This document shows, in pieces, positions 1 through 4,927 of a stretch of 5,175 bases of DNA. Source of the DNA: an uncultured Caulobacteraceae bacterium (GTDB taxonomy: Bacteria > Pseudomonadota > Alphaproteobacteria > Caulobacterales > Caulobacteraceae); contig CAMLKO010000102.1 of assembly GCA_946480495.1 (NCBI GenBank), positions 1 through 5,175 on the forward strand. Reading direction: 5' to 3'. Under the pieces are notes generated by a model. It was not told where the DNA came from. It made no database searches and saw only the letters and a program-made list of their open reading frames with translations. Numbering within the stretch: position 1 is the first letter of the stretch; each line of letters begins with the position of its first letter. Both the position numbers and the translations under genes were made by a program.

Positions 1-971
1 TGCTCGCTGACGTGGTTGCGGAAGTAGGGCGGGCGTTCGGCCAGCACATCGGTCTCCAGCCACAGGCGCTTGAGGTGCCGCACCTTCCCCGCCGCGCGGT
101 CGTCCTCATAGGCCGTCCGCCCATGCAGGACGTGGTAGTTGTTGATGAACTGCATGTCGCCGGGCTGGAAATCCATCATCACCGACCAGCGCCCGCCGTC
201 GGCCGCGGCCTTCAGCCACTCCAGCCCCTCGCGCGCCTTGCCGGTGATCCGGGGCGCGTCGGCATGGCGCTGGGACGAGTAGATGTAGGGCGCGATCAGC
301 CGCACGAAGAGGCGGCCGTTCCACTCGGTGAAGACCGGCATCTCGTACCAGCCCTTGGCGCCCGGCGCCTCCTCGCCCCGGTAGTCATAGGGCTGCGGCT
401 TGTAGAGTTCGGCGGCGAGATCGGGCCGCTGGCGCACCAGCTCGTTGTGCAGGGCGACCGAGTTGCACACCGCCGACAGCCCGCCCGAGACGCCGGTCTG
501 CAGGCACATCAGGCCGACCAGGTCCGAGCCGTCGCAGTGATAGTCGAGCCCGATCAGCCCGATCTCGTAGCCGCGCGCGGTGGGGTCGTTGATCGACTTG
601 CCCTGGTCGGTCACATCGCCCAGCACGTGCCCGTGCCTGTTCTGCGGCCAGGGTTTGCCGAGGTGCGCGCCGAGACCCCAGTAGATCAGGCACATCTCGT
701 CGTTGTCGTAGCGCTCGCGCGGCACGCCCCGGATGCGCACGAAGCCGCGCCCGTCCATCAGCTCGCGCTCGATGGCCTTCAGGCGTTTGCTGAGCGTCGG
801 CAGCGGGAAGTCGCCGGCGCTGATCTCCAGCAAATCGCGGCCCTTCGATGCGCGGACAGCCGCGTCGATCTCCGCCACCTCCGCATCCGTGAGATGCTCG
901 GTCCAGAGTTCCGGATCGGCGACATCGTCGGCCGTCCACTCGCAGGACGTTTCGAGAACCTTGGGGGTCAT
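1..971 (-). CDS. TauD/TfdA-family Fe(II)/2-oxoglutarate-dependent dioxygenase (3' end outside window)
   Basis: Likely a cytoplasmic non-heme iron oxygenase that couples 2-oxoglutarate decarboxylation to hydroxylation of a small organic acid or related substrate; the true substrate cannot be read. From the ATG at 971, 323 residues are visible and no stop is reached. An N-terminal DFPLPTLSKRL segment and RGFVRIRG strand typical of this branch are followed by the iron triad: H145 and D147 in YHCDGSD, and H283 in NNYHVLHGR. R298 and R302 (VRHLKRLWL) are the candidate 2-oxoglutarate-binding arginines. Family members are usually about 330-380 residues, so only a short C-terminal piece is missing. 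The start is supported by GGAG at 982-979, seven bases upstream and inside the end of the preceding amidohydrolase gene. Only four bases separate the two genes, so they probably form one operon with coupled translation. Family assignment is firm; the reaction is not. Confidence 0.9.
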   Translation of the reverse strand, partial: MTPKVLETSCEWTADDVADPELWTEHLTDAEVAEIDAAVRASKGRDLLEISAGDFPLPTLSKRLKAIERELMDGRGFVRIRGVPRERYDNDEMCLIYWGLGAHLGKPWPQNRHGHVLGDVTDQGKSINDPTARGYEIGLIGLDYHCDGSDLVGLMCLQTGVSGGLSAVCNSVALHNELVRQRPDLAAELYKPQPYDYRGEEAPGAKGWYEMPVFTEWNGRLFVRLIAPYIYSSQRHADAPRITGKAREGLEWLKAAADGGRWSVMMDFQPGDMQFINNYHVLHGRTAYEDDRAAGKVRHLKRLWLETDVLAERPPYFRNHVSE

Positions 972-975
972 GGGC

Positions 976-2718
976 CTACTCCGCCGCCATCGCCGCGGGC
1001 GCCGATTGCGCCCCTCTCACCAGCCGTCCGGGCAGGGCGTCGGTCGGCTCGCCGTCGCGGTAGGTGATCTCGCCCGCCACGACGGTCGCCACATAGCCGC
1101 TCGCCCGCTGCACCAGCCTGCGCCCGCCGGCCGGAAGGTCGTAGGCGACCTTCGGCGCGTGCAGCGTCAGGTGCTCGTAGTCGATGACGTTGAGGTCGGC
1201 GCGGTAGCCCGGCGCGATCAGGCCCCGGTCATGGAGGCCGACCGCATGGGCCGTGGCGGTCGTCTGCAGCCGCACCACCTCCTCCAGCGCGAGCTTCGGC
1301 CCACGCGTCCGGTCGCGCGTCCAGTGGGTCAGCATCGAGGTCGGGAAGGAGCCGTCGCAGATCATGCCGACGTGCGCCCCGCCGTCCGACAGCCCGGGCA
1401 CCGTGTCGCGATGGGTCAGCATCGCAAAGCTCGGCTCCAGCGAGCCCGAGCCGTAGTTCAGGAACGGGTGGTAGAGCATCCCCCGTCCGCCGCTCTTCAG
1501 CATGTGGTCGAGCGCCACCGCCTCCGGCTGGCGGCCCTGCGCCTGCGCCATCGCGGCGATGGTCTTGTCGGCCGTGGGCTCGTAGTCCGGCTCGTCTTCC
1601 ATCGGGTAGATCGCGTCCCAGGCCCGCAGCGCGCTGCCCTGGAACGGGCCGTGCGTGGGGACCTCTTCGGTCAGCAGCCGCGCCCTGAACTCAGGGTCGG
1701 AGAGCCGCGCCACCCGCTCGGCCAGCGGCAGCTGAGCGATCTCCTTGTAGGTCTGGTGGAAGCTGAAGGGGTTCAGCGTCAGCTCCAGCCCAAACAGCAC
1801 GCCGACGGGCCGGCCACACACCTGCGCCTTCATCGGCAGGCCGGCGGACGTCGCATCCTCCAGCGCCGCCAGCAGCATCTTCCAGCTGTCCGGCGCCCGG
1901 TGCGCCTGCACGAGGCTGAACGACAGCGGCCGCCCCGACCGCTCGACGATCCGGCGCAGCATGGCGAACTCGGCGGCGGGGTCGGGCGAGAAGTCGGAGA
2001 CGACCTGCAGCACGCCGCGCCCGGCCGCCGCCAGTCCCATGGCGATGCCGGTCAACTCGTCCTCGGCCGCGGTCAATGTCGGCGTCGGCTGGCCGTCGCT
2101 GGTGCGGTGGTTCAGCGTCCGCGAGGTGGAAAAGCCGAGCGCTCCCGCCTCCATCGCCCGCTTCGCAATCGCGGCCATGGCGTGGATGTCGGCCTGGCTC
2201 GCCGGTTCGCGGTTGGCGCCGCGCTCGCCCATCACATAAACGCGCAGCGCCGCGTGCGGCAGCTGGGTCGCGATATCGATGTCGAAGCGCCGCGCCTGCA
2301 GGGCGTCGAGGTAGTCGGGGAAGCTCTCCCAGTTCCACGGCAGGCCTTCGGTCAGCACCGGGAAGGGGATGTCTTCCACGCCCTCCATCAGCCGGATCAG
2401 CCGGTCGTGATCCGCCGGCCGGCAGGGCGCGAAGCCGACGCCGCAGTTGCCCGCGACCACCGTCGTCACGCCATGCCACGACGACGGCTGCAGCCGCGTG
2501 TCCCAGGTCGCCTGGCCGTCGTAGTGGGTGTGGATGTCGACGAACCCGGGGGTGACGATCTTGCCCCTCGCGTCGATCTCTTCGCGTCCGGCAGGGAGGC
2601 TTGGCGCAATGGCGGCGATGCGGCCGTCCTTGACGCCGACGTCGGCGACAAACCCCTCGGCGCCGGAGCCGTCGATCACCTGTCCGCCGCGCACGACGAG
2701 GTCGTAAGACCGCTCCAT
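976..2718 (-). CDS. Amidohydrolase, N-acyl-D-amino-acid deacylase (D-aminoacylase-like) family
   Basis: Predicted cytoplasmic metal-dependent hydrolase of 580 residues that would cleave an amide bond such as an N-acyl group from a D-amino acid or another xenobiotic-like amide. The layout is the amidohydrolase one: an N-terminal beta domain (DLVVRGGQVIDGSG, residues 6-19), the metal motif DIHTHYDG with H63 and H65, a GNCGVGFAP segment with C92 (matching the metal-binding Cys of D-aminoacylase), LSDGGAHVG near 443-451 with D445 as catalytic Asp candidate, and a C-terminal return to the beta domain (GYRADLNVID, 504-513). The second-site His of true D-aminoacylases is not evident: the corresponding stretch reads LQVVSDF (237-243), while H273 (LVQAHR) may supply the other His. 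The length suits the longer members of COG3653 rather than the shorter classical D-aminoacylases. The ATG start has GGAGG at 2727-2723, four bases away. It is the first gene of an operon with the dioxygenase. Substrate unknown. Confidence 0.9.
   Translation of the reverse strand: MERSYDLVVRGGQVIDGSGAEGFVADVGVKDGRIAAIAPSLPAGREEIDARGKIVTPGFVDIHTHYDGQATWDTRLQPSSWHGVTTVVAGNCGVGFAPCRPADHDRLIRLMEGVEDIPFPVLTEGLPWNWESFPDYLDALQARRFDIDIATQLPHAALRVYVMGERGANREPASQADIHAMAAIAKRAMEAGALGFSTSRTLNHRTSDGQPTPTLTAAEDELTGIAMGLAAAGRGVLQVVSDFSPDPAAEFAMLRRIVERSGRPLSFSLVQAHRAPDSWKMLLAALEDATSAGLPMKAQVCGRPVGVLFGLELTLNPFSFHQTYKEIAQLPLAERVARLSDPEFRARLLTEEVPTHGPFQGSALRAWDAIYPMEDEPDYEPTADKTIAAMAQAQGRQPEAVALDHMLKSGGRGMLYHPFLNYGSGSLEPSFAMLTHRDTVPGLSDGGAHVGMICDGSFPTSMLTHWTRDRTRGPKLALEEVVRLQTTATAHAVGLHDRGLIAPGYRADLNVIDYEHLTLHAPKVAYDLPAGGRRLVQRASGYVATVVAGEITYRDGEPTDALPGRLVRGAQSAPAAMAAE
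979..982 (-). promoter_or_regulatory. Ribosome-binding site of the dioxygenase gene
   Basis: GGAG on the minus strand lies seven bases before the ATG at 971 and overlaps the last codons of the amidohydrolase gene. This supports the chosen start and suggests that ribosomes ending the first gene can reinitiate on the second. Confidence 0.65.
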
Positions 2719-2798
2719 GACGCCTCCACTTTATACGCTTGTTTGAATGCTCCGCCCGCAGGTCTCCCGCGTCAAGCATCACCTCAGGTAATTGACGT

Positions 2799-2806
2799 TC
2801 ACGTGA
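2799..2806. repeat. 8-bp perfect palindrome TCACGTGA
   Basis: A perfect dyad directly downstream of the plus-strand TTGACG box at 2792-2797. It would fall between the -35 and -10 positions of a promoter reading toward the thiolase gene, so a protein bound here could block polymerase. It is short enough to be chance, and no specific regulator is implied. Confidence 0.3.
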
Positions 2807-2810
2807 GCTA

Positions 2811-2822
2811 GCGCTGCAGCGC
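2811..2822. repeat. 12-bp perfect palindrome GCGCTGCAGCGC
   Basis: A self-complementary 12-mer in the divergent region, centred 14 bases from the centre of the TCACGTGA dyad. With no loop it is more plausible as a binding site for a dimeric regulator than as an RNA hairpin. In GC-rich DNA such palindromes are less rare than in average sequence, so the functional claim is weak while the symmetry itself is exact. Confidence 0.35.
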
Positions 2823-2856
2823 ACAAACGCCTATACGGGTGCGACCGCCGACAATT

Positions 2857-2872
2857 TCAAACGGCTGTTTGA
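2857..2872. promoter_or_regulatory. Candidate PsrA-like operator TCAAAC-GGCT-GTTTGA
   Basis: Perfect six-base arms around a four-base spacer, ending six bases before the thiolase ribosome-binding site (AGGGGAG at 2878-2884). The core CAAAC-N4-GTTTG fits the published recognition pattern of the TetR-family fatty-acid regulator PsrA of pseudomonads, (G/C)AAAC-N2-4-GTTT(G/C). A thiolase is the kind of gene such regulators control, releasing DNA when a long-chain acyl ligand is present. The position, downstream of any plausible -10, suits repression. No regulator gene is in the window, so identity with a PsrA-type protein is an inference. Confidence 0.5.
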
Positions 2873-2893
2873 TTTCCAGGGGAGAGCCGCGCG

Positions 2894-4081
2894 ATGCGTG
2901 AAGCCGTAATCGTTTCCTATGCCCGCACGGGCCTGGCCAAGTCCGGGCGCGGCGGTTTCAACAACACGCATGGCGCGGCGATGGCCGGCCACTGCATCCA
3001 GCACGCCGTGCAGCGCGCGGGCCTCGAAGGGGCCGAGGTCGAGGACGTGGTCATCGGCTGCGGCGGACCCGAAGGCGCGACCGGCCACAACGTCGGCCGC
3101 AACGCCGCGCTCTGGGCCGGCCTGCCGGTGACGACCTCGGGCACGACGCTGAACCGCTTCTGCTCCTCGGGCCTGAACGCGATCGCGATTGCGGCCAACT
3201 ACGTCCGCAACGACGGCGCGGACGTCGCGGTCGGCGGCGGCGTCGAGTCCATCTCGCTGGTGCAGATGGGCGGCCACATGAACCGCTTCCACATCACCGA
3301 AGAAAAGCTGATGCAGACGCATCCGGCGCTGTGGATGGCGATGATCGAAACCGCCGACATCGTGGCCAAGCGCTACAACGTCAGCCGCGAATACCAGGAC
3401 GAATACTCCCTGCGTTCGCAGCAGCTGATCGCCGCGGCCCAGGCCAACGGCATCTTCAAGGACGAGATCGTCCCGATGCCGACCAAGATGAAGAAGGTCG
3501 ACAAGGCCACCGGTCAGGAGTCGATCGTCGACTACGTGGTCGACAAGGACGAGTGCAACCGTCCCGAAACCACGCTGGAAGGCCTGCAATCGCTGCAGCC
3601 CGTGCGCGGCGAAGGCAACTTCGTCACCGCCGGCAACGCCTCGCAGCTGTCGGACGGCGCGGCCGCCGTGGTCGTCATGGAAGCCAAGGAAGCCGAGCGC
3701 CGGGGCCTCGAGCCGCTGGGCGCCTTCCGCGGCTTCGCGGTCGCCGGCTGCGAGCCCGACGAAATGGGCATCGGCCCGGTCTTCGCCGTGCCGCGCCTGC
3801 TCGAGCGTCATGGCCTGAAGGTCGACGACATCGACCTGTGGGAGCTGAACGAAGCCTTCGCCTCGCAGTGCCTCTACAGCCGCGACAAGCTCGGCATCGA
3901 CCCCGACAAGTACAACGTCAACGGCGGCTCGATCGCCATCGGCCACCCCTTCGGCATGACCGGCGCGCGCCTTGCGGGCCACATCCTGCTGGAAGGCAAG
4001 CGCCGCGGCGCCAAGAAGGGCGTCGTGACCATGTGCATCGGCGGCGGCATGGGCGCGGCGGGCCTGTTCGAAATCTTCTAG
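2894..4081 (+). CDS. Acetyl-CoA acetyltransferase / 3-ketoacyl-CoA thiolase
   Basis: A 395-residue thiolase, the normal length for the family and complete. It would cleave 3-ketoacyl-CoA with CoA (beta-oxidation) or work on acetoacetyl-CoA/acetyl-CoA in the cytoplasm, normally as a homotetramer or with a FadB-like partner. The acyl-accepting C90 lies in [18 protein letters not shown] is at 319-323; H351 lies in [10 protein letters not shown]; the second catalytic C381 lies in [10 protein letters not shown]. All active-site residues are therefore present. The ATG at 2894 has AGGGGAG nine bases upstream. A strong terminator 29 bases after the stop and an isolated upstream region suggest a single-gene transcript. 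Codon choice looks more biased (AAC, AAG, GAA, CTG) than in the amidohydrolase, suggesting high expression. A PsrA-like dyad upstream fits control by fatty-acid status. Whether it acts as AtoB/PhaA or FadA type cannot be settled here. Confidence 0.95.
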   Translation: MREAVIVSYARTGLAKSGRGGFNNTHGAAMAGHCIQHAVQRAGLEGAEVEDVVIGCGGPEGATGHNVGRNAALWAGLPVTTSGTTLNRFCSSGLNAIAIAANYVRNDGADVAVGGGVESISLVQMGGHMNRFHITEEKLMQTHPALWMAMIETADIVAKRYNVSREYQDEYSLRSQQLIAAAQANGIFKDEIVPMPTKMKKVDKATGQESIVDYVVDKDECNRPETTLEGLQSLQPVRGEGNFVTAGNASQLSDGAAAVVVMEAKEAERRGLEPLGAFRGFAVAGCEPDEMGIGPVFAVPRLLERHGLKVDDIDLWELNEAFASQCLYSRDKLGIDPDKYNVNGGSIAIGHPFGMTGARLAGHILLEGKRRGAKKGVVTMCIGGGMGAAGLFEIF

Positions 4082-4110
4082 GTTCGAATCAAGCACTGCC
4101 ACAAAAACGT

Positions 4111-4145
4111 CGGGTTCCCGGACAACTGAGCCGGGAACCCGTTTT
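4111..4145 (+). terminator. Rho-independent terminator after the thiolase gene, probably bidirectional
   Basis: An 11-bp perfect stem (CGGGTTCCCGG at 4111-4121 with CCGGGAACCCG at 4131-4141) encloses a nine-base loop and is followed by TTTT at 4142-4145. Upstream, AAAAA at 4103-4107 gives a T-tract three bases beyond the stem on the minus strand, so it could also stop transcripts arriving from the lipoprotein gene on the right. Confidence 0.92.
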
Positions 4146-4161
4146 CCTATCCGGCGCTTTA

Positions 4162-4187
4162 CCGCCCCGATACCCAGGCAGGGGCGG
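4162..4187. repeat. 7-bp inverted repeat upstream of the small ORF
   Basis: CCGCCCC (4162-4168) pairs perfectly with GGGGCGG (4181-4187) across a 12-base loop. There is no T-tract on the plus strand, so it is not a standard terminator. It ends 20 bases before the ATG at 4208 and could form a hairpin in that gene's leader, or strengthen termination of minus-strand transcripts. Function unknown. Confidence 0.4.
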
Positions 4188-4207
4188 CCTGACGTGGAGC
4201 TTCGTTC

Positions 4208-4342
4208 ATGCGGATCAAGGCCGCCTTCGCCATCGCCGCCGCTCTGGCCGCTATCGCCGCGGCGCTCGCGCCCATTCCGCGCGGGGAGCATGGCGAGGCC
4301 CAGGCCGCCGTCCAGCTGCCAGACTTCGCCCAGCCCGGCTAG
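4208..4342 (+). CDS. Possible small secreted protein, 44 residues
   Basis: A short ORF I do not recognise. It begins MRIKAAFAIAAALAAIAAA, i.e. two basic residues followed by a strongly hydrophobic Ala/Ile/Leu stretch of about 18 residues, then a polar tail (PRGEHGEAQAAVQLPDFAQPG, split here at position 22 onward) ending at TAG. This looks like a Sec signal peptide or a single membrane anchor; AQA near 31-34 could serve as a cleavage site, which would leave only a very short peptide. GGAG at 4196-4199, eight bases before the ATG, supports translation. It lies behind the thiolase terminator, so it would need its own promoter, which I cannot identify. Its stop overlaps the stop of the convergent lipoprotein gene. 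GC-rich DNA often yields Ala-rich chance ORFs, so the call stays tentative; the alternative is untranslated 3' sequence of the lipoprotein transcript. Confidence 0.4.
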   Translation: MRIKAAFAIAAALAAIAAALAPIPRGEHGEAQAAVQLPDFAQPG

Positions 4343-4896
4343 TGGGGCATGCGCGGCAGCCCTTTGGCATTGTAGCCGCAGCCCTTCAGCACCTCGTTCC
4401 CGACCTTCACCTCGGCCGCGTAGGGATACTGCCGGTCCGACATGCCGTCCGAGCACCAGCGCTGCGGCGTCAGGGTGATGGTGAGTTCGCCCGCGTCCCA
4501 GCTCGCTGTCTCGCCGCTGATCGAAACGCCCGGATTGGGCGATGAGATGTCCGGGTGGTCCGGGCGCGACAGCGTGATCCGGTCCTTGCGGATCTGGACG
4601 CCCCAGAAGGGTTCGGTCCCGGTCAGGTTCAGGTCGCTCTCATAGTCGGCGGCGGCCTTCGGCGGGGTGGCGGGCAGGGAGGCTTTCGGCGGCATGGCGG
4701 GCGCCTTCTTCTCAGGTGGTTTGGCGGCGGGAGCCGGTTCAGGCGTTGTCGCGACCGGCCCTTCGGCGACGTCGGGCGTGGGCGCGGGCAGGACGATCTG
4801 CGCCGGAGCCGGCGTGGGCGCCGGGGCGGTATTCTGGGCCTGACGCTGGCAGGCAGCCAGCGCCAACGGCAGCAGGAGCAAGGCGAAACGGCGCAC
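4339..4896 (-). CDS. Lipoprotein with Pro/Ala-rich linker and COG3650-type EPFW domain
   Basis: A 185-residue predicted lipoprotein of unknown function. The GTG at 4896 is preferred because AAAGGAG lies six bases upstream (4909-4903) and the protein then begins MRRFALLLLPLALAAC, a textbook lipoprotein signal with lipobox LAAC and lipidated C16. Residues 17 to about 84 are a low-complexity Pro/Ala/Lys linker that would span periplasm or envelope space. The C-terminal domain (about 85-185) carries TGTEPFWGVQI (92-102) and CSDGMSDRQYP (148-158), the signature I associate with the uncharacterised COG3650 family, some members of which accompany HslJ/META-type proteins. C148 and C173 (KGCGYN) may form a disulfide, consistent with export. 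An in-frame GTG at 4944 would add 16 charged residues and spoil the signal peptide. Its stop overlaps that of the small ORF; its start is 31 bp from the divergent methyltransferase gene. Confidence 0.85.
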   Translation of the reverse strand: MRRFALLLLPLALAACQRQAQNTAPAPTPAPAQIVLPAPTPDVAEGPVATTPEPAPAAKPPEKKAPAMPPKASLPATPPKAAADYESDLNLTGTEPFWGVQIRKDRITLSRPDHPDISSPNPGVSISGETASWDAGELTITLTPQRWCSDGMSDRQYPYAAEVKVGNEVLKGCGYNAKGLPRMPH

Positions 4897-4927
4897 GGCG
4901 GACTCCTTTGAGCTAGACTCCTGGGCG
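4897..4927. promoter_or_regulatory. 31-bp divergent gap between lipoprotein and methyltransferase genes
   Basis: This gap is too short for two full promoters, so each promoter must reach into the opposite gene. GCTAGACT at 4912-4919 resembles the alphaproteobacterial -10 form GCTANAWC (six of eight positions) and would start transcription near the methyltransferase ATG, but no TTGAC-type -35 is visible at a fitting distance. GACTCCT occurs twice as a direct repeat (4901-4907 and 4916-4922); the left copy contains the core of the lipoprotein ribosome-binding site on the other strand. Confidence 0.35.
4903..4909 (-). promoter_or_regulatory. Ribosome-binding site fixing the lipoprotein start
   Basis: AAAGGAG on the minus strand, six bases before the GTG at 4896. 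It decides between this GTG and the in-frame GTG at 4944, which has no spaced ribosome-binding site and would place 16 residues ahead of the signal peptide. Confidence 0.75.

Larger units (their letters stand above)
2719..2893. promoter_or_regulatory. Divergent intergenic control region (amidohydrolase operon / thiolase)
   Basis: These 175 bases separate two divergently transcribed units and must hold both promoters unless transcription starts elsewhere. Two TTGACG hexamers face outward: minus strand 2775-2770 and plus strand 2792-2797, with 16 bases between them. They match the TTGAC-type -35 box of alphaproteobacterial housekeeping promoters, but neither has a convincing -10 at the usual distance. 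The minus-side candidate is GAGCAT at 2752-2747; on the plus side GCTAGCGC at 2807-2814 only partly fits the Caulobacter GCTANAWC form and is too close. Three dyads (2799-2806, 2811-2822, 2857-2872) suggest bound regulators. AGGGGAG at 2878-2884 is the thiolase ribosome-binding site and GGAGG at 2727-2723 that of the amidohydrolase. The role as a control region is inferred from layout. Confidence 0.6.

Noticed and set aside
12..1067. A 351-codon plus-strand open frame over the dioxygenase gene
   Set aside because: It is antisense to a protein with a complete HxD...H iron triad; the product has no motifs and an Arg/Pro/His-rich composition typical of antisense frames in GC-rich DNA.
2730..2735. 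TATAAA on the minus strand as a -10 box for the amidohydrolase operon
   Set aside because: Transcription would begin inside or beyond the GGAGG at 2727-2723, removing the ribosome-binding site, and no -35 lies 16-19 bases upstream.
2741..2749. GTTTGAATG as a second PsrA-like or FadR-like operator on the amidohydrolase side
   Set aside because: Only one half-site is present; no matching CAAAC arm occurs within a suitable spacer. The CAAACG at 2824-2829 is likewise a lone half-site.
733..2811. A 692-codon open frame on the plus strand covering the whole amidohydrolase gene
   Set aside because: The translation is rich in Arg, His, Gln and Val with no recognisable domain, and it is the mirror of the codon bias of a GC-rich gene with clear family motifs on the other strand. 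Its start lies inside the dioxygenase gene with no ribosome-binding site support.
2831..4456. A 541-codon minus-strand open frame over the thiolase gene, terminator and lipoprotein 3' end
   Set aside because: It runs through a strong terminator and is antisense to a complete thiolase; its His/Asp/Val/Gly-rich composition shows no domain. It is a shadow of strong codon bias.
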